This document shows, in pieces, positions 19,901 to 29,257 of a DNA stretch of 64,000 nucleotides (positions within the stretch are counted from its first letter, which is position 1; each line of letters starts with the position of its first letter). Position numbers and translations under genes: made by a program. The DNA lies in assembly GCF_003012935.1 (NCBI RefSeq), contig NZ_PUDR01000003.1, positions 186,001 to 250,000 on the forward strand. Direction: 5' to 3'. Under the pieces are notes generated by a model, which was given only the letters and a program-made list of their open reading frames with translations, was not told the DNA's origin and did no database searches. Source of the stretch: Pannonibacter carbonis (lineage in GTDB: Bacteria; Pseudomonadota; Alphaproteobacteria; Rhizobiales; Stappiaceae).

Positions 19901-22417
19901 AACGTCTTCTCCGGCGGCCTTCTGTCGAGTGAAGCCGTGCCGGTCAAGGCCGGTGAAGCCAGCATTGACGTCAAGGTCACAGGGGACTGGGGTACGGGCG
20001 CCTATGTCACTGCAACGCTGTACCGGCCGATGGATCTGGAAGCCAAGCGGATGCCAGCGCGCGCCCTTGGCCTGTCCTGGGCACAGGTCGAACCGGGCAA
20101 TCGCAAGCTGGCCGTCGAGATCGATGCCCCCGCAACCTTGCTGCCGCGCTCGGCGCTGGAGACCACTGTCCGCATCGCCAACCTTGAAGCCGGCGACAGG
20201 GCTTATCTGACCCTGGCTGCAGTCGATGTCGGTATCCTCAACCTCACCGGTTACAAGACGCCAGATCCGGCCACCTGGTATTTCGGTCAGCGCCGCTTGG
20301 GTGTTGAACTGCGGGATCTTTATGGTCAGTTGATCGACCGGACCGCCGGCACCCGTGGGCAGGTCCGTTCGGGCGGTGATGGCGGCTCCTCGATGCAGGC
20401 ACCACCACCCGATGAAGAGCCGGTCGCGTTGTTCTCAGGGATTGTCGAGGTCGGTGCCGATGGCCGGGTTCCGGTTTCCTTCGAGATCCCGGACTTCAAC
20501 GGGAAGCTGCGCCTGATGGCCGTGGCCTGGACCAGGGCCGGCGTCGGCAGCGCGGAACGCGATGTCGAAGTGCGTGATCCGGTCGTCATGTCGGCCAGCC
20601 TGCCGCGCTTCCTTGCCCCCGGTGATACTTCCCGCATTCTCGTCGAGATCGACAACGTTGACGGCCCGGCTGGCAGCTATCGCCTTGTTGCCAATGCCGA
20701 TGGCCCGGTCAGCTTTACCGGGGAGACGGAACAGGCCGTCGACCTTGCCCCCGGCAAGAAAACCGAACTGCGCCTTCCGGTCAGCGCCGGGGAGGGAACG
20801 GGAGATGCCGTCATCGAACTGGCCATCACCGGACCCGATGGCACCAGTGCGTCGAAGACGCTGGCGCTCGGCGTGCGCGATACACAGCCATTCATCACCA
20901 CACGTGAGGTCTATGCGCTCGAGCCTGGCAACAGCGTGTCGGTCGGAGCTTCCGCGTTGGATGGCTACCGGACGGGGACCGTGACGGTTGCCCTTGCCGC
21001 TGGCGGGGCTGCGGAAATCGACGTGCCCGGGCTCCTGGCCGCTCTCGACCGTTACCCCTATGGCTGCACCGAACAGACCACGAGCCGCGCGCTGCCGCTG
21101 CTCTATCTCAATGAAGTGGCGGAAAGTGTCGGGCTTGGATCAGACGAGGCCTTGCGTGCGCGGGTGACCAGGGCGATCCAGGATGTTCTGGCGAACCAGA
21201 ACTCCGGCGGTTCCTTCGGCCTGTGGAACAGCTATGGCAACACCGACACCTGGCTTGATGCCTATGTCGCCGACTTCCTCGTCCGTGCCCGTGAAAAGGG
21301 CTACGACGTGCCGGAGGTTGCCTATAGCGCTGCTCTCGACAGTCTGCAGAACCGCATCTCCTACGCGTCCGATTTCTCGGAAGGCGGGGAGGGCATTGCC
21401 TATGCCCTCTATGTTCTGGCCCGGACGGGCCGCGCCTCGATTGGCGATCTTCGCTACTACATGGACGTGAAGCTTGGCGATTTCGCCACGCCGCTGGCCA
21501 AGGCACAGATCGCGGCAAGTCTTGCGCTCTACGGCGAGACGGACCGGTCCGGAACCGGCTTCAAGGCCGCAATTGACGGCTTGCCGATGCAACGGGCCGG
21601 TCTTTTCCGGGAAGACTTCGGCTCGCCCTTGCGCGATGGCGCCGGCGTTCTCAGCTATCTGGCCGAGGCCCGCTCCCCGGTCTCCAGCCAACCAGTGACG
21701 GATTTCGTCGCCCGCCAGCAGTCCTTCACCCCGGTCCCCTCGACTCAGGACATGGCCTGGCTGCTGCTTGCCGCCCGCGAGGCGAATGAACAGGCCAAGT
21801 CGGCCCGACTGGCCCTCGATGGGGAACTCCAGCCCGGCAAGCTCGGCTGGAGCTTCACCGGCGGCGAGGTGATGGCAAAGGATGTATCCCTGTCGAACCA
21901 GGGGGATCAGCGCACAAATGTCGTTCTGTCCATCACTGGCCAGCCGAGTGCCCCCTTGCCGGGCGGTGGCCAGGGCTTCAACATCACCCGCACCTTCTAT
22001 GATCTCGACGGCAACGAGATCGATCCGGCGGCGGTGCCCTACAACACCCGCTTGGCCGTGGTGATCGAGGTTGAACCCTTGAGCGAAAGCAACGGCCGCC
22101 TGCTGGTCGTCGACCGTCTGCCGGGCGGCGTGGTGATCGACAATCCGCGCCTTGTCAGGTCCGGCGACATCGGTGCGCTCGACTGGCTGACCACCATCGA
22201 CCAGCCCGATCACGTCGAGTTCCGCACCGATCAGTTCGTCGTCTCGATCGACCAGCGCAACTTCGGCGACCCGGTGCTCACCTTTGCCTATCTGGCCCGC
22301 GCGGTCACGCCGGGGTCCTACACCTTGCCTCCGGCAAGCGTCGAGGACATGTATCAGGCAGATCGCGGCGCCATCACCGACACTGGCCGGTTCGAGGTCC
22401 TCGGCCCTGTAAAGTAA
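16940..22417 (+). CDS. yfhM: Bacterial alpha-2-macroglobulin family protein with N-terminal PAN domain
   Basis: An 1825-residue secreted protease-trap-like protein. A signal peptide (residues 1-29, ending LAAADR) precedes a PAN/Apple-like domain with paired cysteines (CEAACIEDAQC, RWCFLKS; about 40-95), then bait-region MG domains and the A2M core. The thioester motif is YGCTEQ with Cys1376 and Gln1379; bacterial members usually read CLEQ. The terpenoid-toroid helices follow (LNEVAESVGLG, FGLWNSYGNTDTWLDAYVAD). Bacterial A2Ms are thought to trap attacking proteases in the periplasm while PBP1C repairs the wall; pbpC is indeed next, 260 bp downstream. No lipobox Cys was seen, so it is probably soluble or membrane-anchored by its uncleaved leader. 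Confidence 0.93.
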   Translation: MLWSFARAARAPLAMAFLSLALAGSLAAADRKIVTIPDADYFGGDYKTVKDVDLPACEAACIEDAQCQAFTYNTSARWCFLKSTQGEVQSFRGAIAGRIVASQPRQANVTTTRKADLAFVPKYTLDEAQRYALSLPRLTGTPSESGSVLRKRAGDALSAGRFEEAETDFAGLVTLDPADSAAWAGLASAQLGQNPDDWNRRSELRQNSTSSAINAYLTSQSEGGRLKALELIASAFSANENWKPVIKALRLALTLNNSPALRERYDQVIAEHGFRVVNHQVDADSAEPRICVVFSEELPRGEDLSPFVRVTGEPGTAVATDGSQLCVTGVRHGARYGVTVRSGVPSADGEKLEKSAELTLYVRDRSPSVNFLGRAYVLPKGKDATIPIVSVNTTEVSAEIFRVGDRGLVDVIRDERFLRQLAPYQGDQLADELGEKLWSGVVTTASPLNTDVTTAIPLEDIGLDLKPGVYAMTARSKLDTQNEWGARATQWFIVSDIGLAAYSGPDGVVASLRSLSTAKALDGVPVKLVAVNNEILGEGVSDAKGLATFAPGLTRGRGGRAPALVVAETKDGDYSFLDLRKPAFDLSDRGVEGREAPGPLDVFAWTEKGIYKSGETVHAQALLRNARADAQTDLPLTLVFERPDGVEHLRTTINDAGLGGYAYDLDLAPGIQQGVWSMKVFLDPKGAPLAQKTFLLEDYQPERVDYQLVTDAKAFEFGVPAQVSLEGRFLYGAPASGQVLEGDITVAPTRAMAIYPGYKFGLADEGLYPTRDSLAEGLRTDEDGALRFAVNLPQVSPSSGLYTASLITRLVETGGRYVERRLELPVLPGSPRVGVKPLFSEGVDEGGPAEFEIIVINGQGERQAATGLNWTLSRIETRYQWYRSDGNWAYEPVTTSERVATGKLDVTADATAKLSVPVKWGEYRLEVALGGAEPAVTSETFTAGWYVADAASETPDVLEVGLDKTAYRPGETAVLRMKPQFDGIAVVNVFSGGLLSSEAVPVKAGEASIDVKVTGDWGTGAYVTATLYRPMDLEAKRMPARALGLSWAQVEPGNRKLAVEIDAPATLLPRSALETTVRIANLEAGDRAYLTLAAVDVGILNLTGYKTPDPATWYFGQRRLGVELRDLYGQLIDRTAGTRGQVRSGGDGGSSMQAPPPDEEPVALFSGIVEVGADGRVPVSFEIPDFNGKLRLMAVAWTRAGVGSAERDVEVRDPVVMSASLPRFLAPGDTSRILVEIDNVDGPAGSYRLVANADGPVSFTGETEQAVDLAPGKKTELRLPVSAGEGTGDAVIELAITGPDGTSASKTLALGVRDTQPFITTREVYALEPGNSVSVGASALDGYRTGTVTVALAAGGAAEIDVPGLLAALDRYPYGCTEQTTSRALPLLYLNEVAESVGLGSDEALRARVTRAIQDVLANQNSGGSFGLWNSYGNTDTWLDAYVADFLVRAREKGYDVPEVAYSAALDSLQNRISYASDFSEGGEGIAYALYVLARTGRASIGDLRYYMDVKLGDFATPLAKAQIAASLALYGETDRSGTGFKAAIDGLPMQRAGLFREDFGSPLRDGAGVLSYLAEARSPVSSQPVTDFVARQQSFTPVPSTQDMAWLLLAAREANEQAKSARLALDGELQPGKLGWSFTGGEVMAKDVSLSNQGDQRTNVVLSITGQPSAPLPGGGQGFNITRTFYDLDGNEIDPAAVPYNTRLAVVIEVEPLSESNGRLLVVDRLPGGVVIDNPRLVRSGDIGALDWLTTIDQPDHVEFRTDQFVVSIDQRNFGDPVLTFAYLARAVTPGSYTLPPASVEDMYQADRGAITDTGRFEVLGPVK

Positions 22418-22460
22418 GGCCGACATGGAAGATGTTCGCTGGATTCCAGCACACGACGGG

Positions 22461-22583
22461 TCATCCCCGCCTTGTGCGGGGATCCAGCTTCCTCATTCCG
22501 GCCTGGCAATTTTGCGTCGCCAATACCGGTGGCCTCTGCAGGGAAGGGAGGCTGCATGGTTCCCCGCACAAGGCGGGGATGAC
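22461..22583. repeat. Interspersed palindromic element, type 1
   Basis: A 123-bp element between the A2M and pbpC genes. Its outer arms (22461-22482 and 22562-22583) are perfect 22-bp inverted repeats, and each arm is itself a hairpin (CCCCGC-CTTGT-GCGGGG). A diverged relative is at 63886-63989. The interior is non-coding. Such elements resemble REP/BIME-type or small non-autonomous palindromic repeats of Rhizobiales. A transcript through it would fold strongly. Confidence 0.85.
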
Positions 22584-22677
22584 CTCTGTACGTTCGTCGG
22601 GCGTTGTCTCGCAGGTCGCGGTTGTCGGCCGGAGAGCCGTGAAGTGGCTGTGGCTTGTTCGTAGGTTGGAAAGTTGA

Positions 22678-24825
22678 ATGGACCAGTCTGCGCCTCAGCG
22701 GCAGCGTATTGTTTCCCGGCTGCCTCGCTGCCTGCGCCGCATTGTCCCTGCAGCAGCCGGCTTGTGCCTTATGGCCGCAATGGGGGCCGGCTACCTTGCT
22801 TACGCCGTTGCGACTGCGCCCTTGCCGCCGGCGCTCGCCGAAATTTCCGTGTCCCGTGTGGTCCTCGATCGCAACGGTGACCTCCTGCGGGCCTTTGCAA
22901 CATCGGATGAGCGCTGGCGTTTGCCGGTGAAACTGGCGGATGTCGATCCGCTCTATATCCGCATGCTGATGGCCTTCGAGGACCGACGTTTCCGCGATCA
23001 TGCCGGTGTCGATCCCCGGGCCCTTGGCCGCGCGGCGCTCCAGACCTTGACGGAACGCCGGATCGTGTCGGGAGGCTCGACCCTGACCATGCAGGTCATT
23101 CGCCTGCTGAACGAAGCTCCGACACGTGATCTTGGCGCCAAATGGCAGCAGCTCGTCGGCGCTCTGGCGCTGGAACAGCGTTTGTCCAAGGACGAGATCC
23201 TCGCGCTCTACCTGATGCGCGCGCCCTTCGGCGGCAATCTGGAAGGGGTACGTGCCGCCTCGCTGGTCTGGTTCGGCAAGGAACCGCGCCGGTTGACGCC
23301 TGCCGAGGCGGCGCTGCTGGTCGCCTTGCCGCAATCACCCGAATCGCGGCGGCCCGACCGCTTCCCGGACAATGCCCGCAAGGCCCGAGACCGGGTGCTC
23401 GACCAGGCGGTGGCGCAGGGCGTTGTCTCCCTTGAAGAGGCCGAGGCTGCCCGCCGCGATCCTGTTCCGACGTTGCGGCGGCCAATGCCGATGATCGCGC
23501 CACATCTGACGTCGTCCGTCGCCGCCGCCAATCCCGCCCTTGTCGAACATCGCCTCACCCTGGACCGGTCGCTGCAGCAGGCCATGGAACAACTCGTCGC
23601 CGCCAAGGCACTGGCGCTGGGGCCGCAGATGTCGGCTGCCCTGTTGGTCGCCGATCACACCAGCGGCGAGATCCTTGCCAGTGTCGGCTCGCCGGGGCTT
23701 ACCGATGATGGGCGCCAAGGCTATGTCGACATGACCGGCGCCGTACGCTCGCCCGGTTCGGCGCTGAAGCCGCTGATCTACGGGCTCGCCTTCGAGCAGG
23801 GCATCGCCCACCCGGAAAGTTATATTGAAGACCGGCCCATCCGCATCGCCGGCTATGATCCCAACAACTTCGACCTGTCCTTTCAGGGCACGGTCACCGT
23901 GCGCGAAGCGCTTCAACTGTCGCTGAACATTCCGGCAGTGAAGCTTCTGGAAGCCGTCGGACCTGCCCAACTGACCGCCCGTCTTAGGCGGACTGGCGTC
24001 ACACCGGTGCTGCCACAGGGGCTGACACCCGGCCTTGCCATTGGTCTCGGTGGGCTTGGGCTCACGCTTCGCGACCTGACCACCCTTTATGCCAGCCTTG
24101 CCAGCGCCGGCCGACCGATGCGCCTTGTCCACACCTATGGCGAAACGAGCCGCATGACGCCGGCCTTGCCGGTGCTCGAGCCTGTCGCGGCCTGGTATGT
24201 TGGCGATATCCTGGCCAAAGCGCCGCGCCCCAGCACAGCGGCCGATGCTGGCATCGCCTTCAAGACCGGCACCGCTTACGGCTACCGCGATGCAGTTGCC
24301 GTTGGGTTCGACGGTAAATATGTCGTCGGCGTGTGGACAGGCCGGGCCGATGGAACGCCTGTTCCCGGCATGACCGGCCTGAAGTCGGCGGCCCCGATCC
24401 TGTTCGAGGCCTTTGATCGGCTTGGGCCGGCGCGAGTTCCTCTCGCATCGGCCCCATCCGGTGTCCTGCCGCTGGCGACGGCCAGCCTGCCGCAGCCGCT
24501 GCGCCGGGCGCGTGTTCGAAGCGAATCGATGTCGCTGTCCCTGGCCGGCGCCCCGCTCGCCGCATCCTTGCGTATTTCGCATCCACCCGACGGTGCCGAC
24601 GTCGACCTTGGCCTGACTGCGGCCCGTCCGGCGCAGGAACCTGTGCTTGTCGTCAAGCTTCGGGGCGGCCGCGGACCCTATACCTGGTTCGTCAACGGCC
24701 AGCCGGTCGCCAGTGGGGCCTATCTGACGCAACTCGTCTGGACACCGGACGGTCCGGGCCAGCAAACGATTCTGGTCATTGATGCGGCCGGGGCAAGTGA
24801 CCGTGTCGAAGTAACACTTCGCTAA
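22678..24825 (+). CDS. pbpC: Penicillin-binding protein 1C (bifunctional glycosyltransferase/transpeptidase-like)
   Basis: A 715-residue class A PBP. After a short cytoplasmic tail and a membrane anchor (about residues 20-45) comes the GT51 glycosyltransferase domain with EDRRFRDHAGVDPRALGRAA, GGSTLTMQVIRLL and RAPFGGNLEGVRAAS. The transpeptidase-like domain has the SxxK motif in RSPGSALKPLIY, SLNIPAVKLL and the KTG box in AFKTGTAYGYRDAVAVGF. The C-terminus (about 620-715) is the BiPBP_C domain typical of PBP1C. Pairing with the upstream A2M gene is the conserved YfhM/PbpC arrangement. Confidence 0.95.
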   Translation: MDQSAPQRQRIVSRLPRCLRRIVPAAAGLCLMAAMGAGYLAYAVATAPLPPALAEISVSRVVLDRNGDLLRAFATSDERWRLPVKLADVDPLYIRMLMAFEDRRFRDHAGVDPRALGRAALQTLTERRIVSGGSTLTMQVIRLLNEAPTRDLGAKWQQLVGALALEQRLSKDEILALYLMRAPFGGNLEGVRAASLVWFGKEPRRLTPAEAALLVALPQSPESRRPDRFPDNARKARDRVLDQAVAQGVVSLEEAEAARRDPVPTLRRPMPMIAPHLTSSVAAANPALVEHRLTLDRSLQQAMEQLVAAKALALGPQMSAALLVADHTSGEILASVGSPGLTDDGRQGYVDMTGAVRSPGSALKPLIYGLAFEQGIAHPESYIEDRPIRIAGYDPNNFDLSFQGTVTVREALQLSLNIPAVKLLEAVGPAQLTARLRRTGVTPVLPQGLTPGLAIGLGGLGLTLRDLTTLYASLASAGRPMRLVHTYGETSRMTPALPVLEPVAAWYVGDILAKAPRPSTAADAGIAFKTGTAYGYRDAVAVGFDGKYVVGVWTGRADGTPVPGMTGLKSAAPILFEAFDRLGPARVPLASAPSGVLPLATASLPQPLRRARVRSESMSLSLAGAPLAASLRISHPPDGADVDLGLTAARPAQEPVLVVKLRGGRGPYTWFVNGQPVASGAYLTQLVWTPDGPGQQTILVIDAAGASDRVEVTLR

Positions 24826-25287
24826 GGAATTCAGCCATTTCCCCTGAATAAGCCGGGTGATGTGGCCCGAGCCGGTGCCGGGCAGGTTGCCTCTCTTGCA
24901 TGATCCGGTGATTCCTTGTCGCCTGCTTCATCGCCGGGCGCCACGCATTCCCATGCCGGACGATAAGGGCCTTTATGCCCCTTTCTGGCCCTATTCCTTG
25001 CCACTCCCTTAAGATGGGTCGTCAACTCGTGGCTTTCCTGCAACACCGGGTTTTGAAAGCAGCCTTGCGAGGGGGGCGGCAGGCTGTTCAAGGTTGAACG
25101 AAGTTTCCGGATGGGTATGGTCACTTTGCGAGCGGCTCACGGGTCGCACTGAATTGTCGTCCAAGGAAATCCAACCTCCGGCCGGTGGCAATATCAGACC
25201 AATTCGCGGGGAAACGACGGAGTGAGTTCGAGGCGCCTGCGCCAGTTCAAGCGTCCGTCATTAATTGACTGATTTGGAGGTCATACA
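24826..25287. other. Long leader/promoter region upstream of the porin
   Basis: No gene is supported in these 462 bases. They contain short imperfect hairpins (for example around 24965-25000) and presumably the porin promoter and 5'UTR, since the porin is a highly expressed gene with an isolated position. A clear GGAGG ribosome site ends the region at 25275-25279. I could not assign -35/-10 boxes or an sRNA. Confidence 0.4.
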
Positions 25288-26430
25288 ATGAACCTTAAGA
25301 GCATCATGCTCGGCGCAGCTGCTGCTGCCGCTGCTGTCACCGGCGCCCAGGCTGCCGATCTGCCGGTCGCTCCGGAGCCGGTCGACTACGTTCGCGTTTG
25401 CGACGCTTTCGGCGCTCGCTTCTTCTACATCCCGGGCACCGAGACCTGCCTGCGCGTTGGTGGCCGCGTCCGCGTTGACTTCTACTTCAACGACTTCGGT
25501 GACAAGCCGAACAACTGGAACCGCGCTGCTAACGGCACCTCGACCCGTGCACGTGGCTACCTGTACCTGGACGCCCGCACCAACACCGAATACGGTCTGG
25601 TTCGCGCTTACACCACCATGATCATGACCCGCGATTCCGCTGGTTCTTCCTATGATCTGGACAAGGCGTTCATCCAGTTCGGCAACTTCACCTTCGGTCG
25701 CGCTGGTTCGCAGTACGACTTCTTCACCGGCAACGCTTACAACCAGGTCGGCAAGAACTGGTCGGATGAGAACAGCTGGGTTGCTGCCTACACCGCTGCT
25801 TTCGGCAATGGCGTTTCGGCCACGATCTCGCTCGAAGACGGCACCTACCGTCGCGTTGGCACCGGCTACGCTGGTCACCGCTACCCGGATCTGGTCGCAG
25901 CTCTGAAGGTTGACCAGGGTTGGGGCTCTGCCAAGATCATGGCTGCTCTGCATGAGTCGCGTCTTGCTAACGCTTCCTCCAAGTCCAAGCTGGGCTATGG
26001 CGTCGGCGCTGGCGTGACCATCAACCTGCCGATGCTTGGCAAGAAGGACAGCATCTCCTTCCAGGCTCAGTATGCTGACGGCGCTGTTTCCTACGCTGGC
26101 GTCACCTCTGGTGCCCAGGACGTAGTGTACAACCCGGTTACCCGTGCTACCCGCACCACGAAGGCTTGGTCGCTCAGCGGTGGTCTGCTCCACTACTGGA
26201 CCGACAACGTCACCAGCGCGATCGACGTGTCCTACGCCAACGTCGATGCACCGTTTGCTGGCACCGACTACAGCCGTTGGTCGGTTTCGGGTAACGCACA
26301 GTGGGAGCCGGTCTCTGGCCTCATCTTCGGTGCTGAACTCGGTTACGCCTCGATCGACTACAACCGTGGCTCGCGTCTGCGCGACAAGGACACCATCTCT
26401 GGTATGCTCCGCGTCCAGCGCACGTTCTAA
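25288..26430 (+). CDS. Major outer-membrane porin, RopA/Omp2b family
   Basis: A 380-residue beta-barrel porin of the Porin_2 family confined to alphaproteobacteria. The signal peptide MNLKSIMLGAAAAAAAVTGA is cut at AQA-AD; the mature N-terminus ADLPVAPEPVDYVRVCDAFG and the two-cysteine segment CDAFGARFFYIPGTETC are diagnostic. The C-terminal strand ends in MLRVQRTF with terminal Phe, the BAM recognition signal. Codon choice differs from neighbours (many GCT, GTT and AAC codons), consistent with high expression. It forms passive trimeric channels for small solutes. A GNRA-looped terminator follows directly. Confidence 0.95.
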   Translation: MNLKSIMLGAAAAAAAVTGAQAADLPVAPEPVDYVRVCDAFGARFFYIPGTETCLRVGGRVRVDFYFNDFGDKPNNWNRAANGTSTRARGYLYLDARTNTEYGLVRAYTTMIMTRDSAGSSYDLDKAFIQFGNFTFGRAGSQYDFFTGNAYNQVGKNWSDENSWVAAYTAAFGNGVSATISLEDGTYRRVGTGYAGHRYPDLVAALKVDQGWGSAKIMAALHESRLANASSKSKLGYGVGAGVTINLPMLGKKDSISFQAQYADGAVSYAGVTSGAQDVVYNPVTRATRTTKAWSLSGGLLHYWTDNVTSAIDVSYANVDAPFAGTDYSRWSVSGNAQWEPVSGLIFGAELGYASIDYNRGSRLRDKDTISGMLRVQRTF

Positions 26431-26455
26431 TCTGATCTAACGATTGGATTTGACG

Positions 26456-26483
26456 AACCCCGCAGCGAAAGCTGCGGGGTTTT
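26456..26483 (+). terminator. Rho-independent terminator of the porin gene
   Basis: CCCCGCAGC-GAAA-GCTGCGGGG forms a perfect 9-bp stem with a GAAA tetraloop, flanked by AA on the left and a TTTT tract on the right, 26 bases after the porin stop codon. Confidence 0.95.
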
Positions 26484-26654
26484 GTCGTTTGAGGGTGCCA
26501 GGCTCAAATCAGGGAATGTCCTTGGTGATTTCTCCGACGGACCACTGGTCGGTTCACGGCGCCCCGTGCCAAGGTTTGACGCAGGCAAACGTCTTCTGCT
26601 GAAGTGCGGACGATCAGACCGCATCAGTTCAAGTGCATCGACGGTTCAATGCGG

Positions 26655-27572
26655 TCAAAAATCGGCAAACTCGGCCAGGAACTCAGCGATCCGGGTCTGG
26701 CTTGGCTTGTCCCATAGCAGCGGCGCATGGCCTTCTCCGTCGATGATCATGGTCTGCATCTGCGGATGCCGTGATGTCATCTGGGTCAAGGTTTCCTGCG
26801 ACAACAGATCCGACCGTGAACCGCGCAGGGCAAGTACCGGACGATCGGTCAGGGCCTCGAACAGCGGCCATTGATCCGGCCAGGGTGTCGCGTCATCCAG
26901 GGCAGCGAGCGTCAAGGCAAGGGCAGGATCATAGTCCAGCACAACACCGCCCGCGTCAGGCCGTGCCATCTGCCGCGCAAGCCGCGTCCAGCCGTCAGTG
27001 TCCAGTACCGGGAACTGGTCCTGCGACTGGCTGCGCAGCCGGATCGCCAGATCTTCATAGGACCCATGCCGCATGCCCTTGCCGAGCGTTGCAGCGATCC
27101 GCAGGATCGCCTTGAGCTCGATGCGCGGCCCGACGTCATTCAACACCACGGCACTCATCCGGTGCCGGCCGTAGCGATGCGCCATCGCCATGGCGTGCAA
27201 CCCGCCGCGCGAGGTGCCCAGAACAGCAAACCGGTCAAGTTGCAGCGCCACAAGCCCGGCGTCGATGTCGTGTCCTTCGATCGGGATCGCGTAATTGTGC
27301 CAGTCCGGATCATGCGCGCTGTCACCGCGACCACGATAGTCAAAGGCGACGACCTTGCGGCCCTGGGATGCGAGGAAAGCGGCAATGTCGCTGAAGTCGC
27401 GCCAGTTGCGGCTGAGCCCGGCCAGACAGACGAGGGGGACCGCCCCGTTGCCATGGGATGCCGGGTGCCAGACCCGCGCGGCGAGGGACAGGCCATCAGG
27501 TGCCGTGAAGCGCACAAGCTCCGGCTCGGCGCGGGTCTGGCTGCGATCCTGCTGCAGCAATGTATCAGCCAT
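26655..27572 (-). CDS. Alpha/beta hydrolase fold protein
   Basis: A 305-residue cytoplasmic hydrolase. The oxyanion region is LVCLAGLSRNWRDF, the nucleophile motif is GTSRGG, the acid is in LALRGSRSDLLS and the catalytic His in GEGHAPLLWD. FDYRGRGDSAHDPDW is the usual strand-4 segment. No signal peptide. It is a lone gene convergent with the porin and divergent from dapA, so context gives no substrate; esterase, lactonase or C-C hydrolase activities are all possible. Confidence 0.85.
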   Translation of the reverse strand: MADTLLQQDRSQTRAEPELVRFTAPDGLSLAARVWHPASHGNGAVPLVCLAGLSRNWRDFSDIAAFLASQGRKVVAFDYRGRGDSAHDPDWHNYAIPIEGHDIDAGLVALQLDRFAVLGTSRGGLHAMAMAHRYGRHRMSAVVLNDVGPRIELKAILRIAATLGKGMRHGSYEDLAIRLRSQSQDQFPVLDTDGWTRLARQMARPDAGGVVLDYDPALALTLAALDDATPWPDQWPLFEALTDRPVLALRGSRSDLLSQETLTQMTSRHPQMQTMIIDGEGHAPLLWDKPSQTRIAEFLAEFADF

Positions 27573-27819
27573 TCCAGCCCTCCCAGTGCCGGTGTGCCTT
27601 CTTCCTGTGCAAACTTACCAGCTTGTCCGCCATGCGCCATACAGGGAACTGCGCAAGTCCCGGATTTGGCGTCACTTTCCTTCCTGCCGGGTTTTGCCGA
27701 TCATGCTGCATAATTGACGCAAACTCCGCCTAAACCGTTGCCCGATCACGGGCGGCCAAGTATTGTGCGCCGTCTCAGGGCATGGTTGTCCTGATGAAGA
27801 GTCCAAGAGGAAACCTGAA

Positions 27820-28698
27820 ATGTTCAAGGGATCGATTCCAGCGCTGATCACTCCGTTCCGGAATGGCGCGGTGGATGAGAAACGCTTTCAGGACTTTGTG
27901 GACTGGCAGATCAAAGAGGGCAGTTCGGGTCTCGTTCCGGTGGGCACCACCGGTGAAAGCCCGACCCTGACCCATGCCGAGCACAAGCGCGTCGTGGAGC
28001 TTTGCGTCGAAGCCGCTGCAGGCCGCGTTCCCGTTATGGCTGGTGCAGGCTCGAACAACACGGCCGAGGCCATTGATCTCGCCCGTCACGCCGAGCAGGC
28101 GGGTGCGGATGCGCTTCTGATCGTGACGCCATATTACAACAAGCCGAACCAGGCCGGCCTCAAGGCGCATTACCGTGCCATTGATGCGGCCGTTGGCATT
28201 CCGATCTACATTTACAATATCCCCGGCCGGTCGGTGATCGACATGACGCCGGAGACCATGGCAGAGCTGTTCAAGACTTGCCGCAACATCAAGGGCGTCA
28301 AGGACGCAACCGCCAACATGGCGCGCGCGACCCTGCAGCGTCATGCCTGCGGTCCGGACTTTGTCCAGCTGTCGGGTGAGGACATTACCGCGCTCGGCTT
28401 CAACGCCCATGGTGGCACAGGCTGCATCTCGGTGACTGCCAATGTGGCTCCGCGCCTGTGCGCCGAGTTCCAGGCCGCGACACTTGCAGGGGACTATGCC
28501 AAGGCCCTGGCGATCCAGGATAAACTGGATCTGCTGCACCATGCCCTGTTCATCGAGCCGAACCCGACAGGCGTGAAATATGCCCTGTCGCTGCTCGGCA
28601 AGATCGACAATGACGTGCGCCTGCCGCTTGTCTGTATTGCCCCGGAGACCGAGGTGCAGGTTCGCGCCGCCATGGTCCACGCCGGGCTTATCAATTAA
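27820..28698 (+). CDS. dapA: 4-hydroxy-tetrahydrodipicolinate synthase
   Basis: A 292-residue enzyme condensing pyruvate with aspartate semialdehyde, the first committed step of lysine and diaminopimelate synthesis. Diagnostic motifs are complete: GTTGESPTL, the catalytic Tyr in [13 protein letters not shown] and the Schiff-base Lys in [11 protein letters not shown] 27820 is chosen for [13 protein letters not shown] and the AAGAGG site upstream; an earlier in-frame extension is not conserved. It is followed 56 bp later by smpB, a standard alphaproteobacterial pair. Contrast with the motif-altered paralogue at 1941. Confidence 0.96.
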   Translation: MFKGSIPALITPFRNGAVDEKRFQDFVDWQIKEGSSGLVPVGTTGESPTLTHAEHKRVVELCVEAAAGRVPVMAGAGSNNTAEAIDLARHAEQAGADALLIVTPYYNKPNQAGLKAHYRAIDAAVGIPIYIYNIPGRSVIDMTPETMAELFKTCRNIKGVKDATANMARATLQRHACGPDFVQLSGEDITALGFNAHGGTGCISVTANVAPRLCAEFQAATLAGDYAKALAIQDKLDLLHHALFIEPNPTGVKYALSLLGKIDNDVRLPLVCIAPETEVQVRAAMVHAGLIN

Positions 28699-28754
28699 CC
28701 GCATGGAATGCCGGCGGGACGGATCCCGTCCTGCCGCAGCCAGGAAGACCAGTC

Positions 28755-29228
28755 ATGGCACCGAAGTCCGGCGCATCCGACCGCACCATCGTCGCAGACA
28801 ATCGCAAGGCCCGCTTCAACTACGAGATCGAGACGGTCTACGAAGTCGGCATTGAACTGCGCGGCACGGAAGTGAAGTCCCTGCGCACGGGCCGGGGCAA
28901 CATCCAGGAATCCTACGCCGCCGAAAAGAACGGCGAAATCTGGCTGTATAATTGCTATCTGCCGGAATACCTGCAGGCCAACCGCTTCAACCATGAGCCG
29001 CGCCGTCCGCGCAAGCTGCTCCTGCACAAGCGCGAGATCGCCAAGCTGTCTGCTGCTGTTGCCAAGGATGGCAAAACCCTTGTTCCGCTCAAGGTGTTCT
29101 TCAACGAAAAGGGCAGGGCCAAGATGGAGCTTGCCCTTGCGCGCGGCAAGAAGCTGCATGACAAGCGCGAGACCGAAAAAGCCCGCGACTGGGCCCGCGA
29201 GAAGGGCCGTCTGCTCAAGACCGGTTGA
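28755..29228 (+). CDS. smpB: SsrA-binding protein SmpB
   Basis: A 157-residue tmRNA-binding protein for trans-translation rescue of stalled ribosomes. The OB-barrel motifs [20 protein letters not shown] and [19 protein letters not shown] are followed by the basic C-terminal tail [19 protein letters not shown] that enters the empty mRNA channel. Length is normal. Co-directional with dapA. No tmRNA gene was recognised nearby. Confidence 0.96.
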   Translation: MAPKSGASDRTIVADNRKARFNYEIETVYEVGIELRGTEVKSLRTGRGNIQESYAAEKNGEIWLYNCYLPEYLQANRFNHEPRRPRKLLLHKREIAKLSAAVAKDGKTLVPLKVFFNEKGRAKMELALARGKKLHDKRETEKARDWAREKGRLLKTG

Positions 29229-29257
29229 GGCCGATCACAATCCTCTACCTCACCTAC

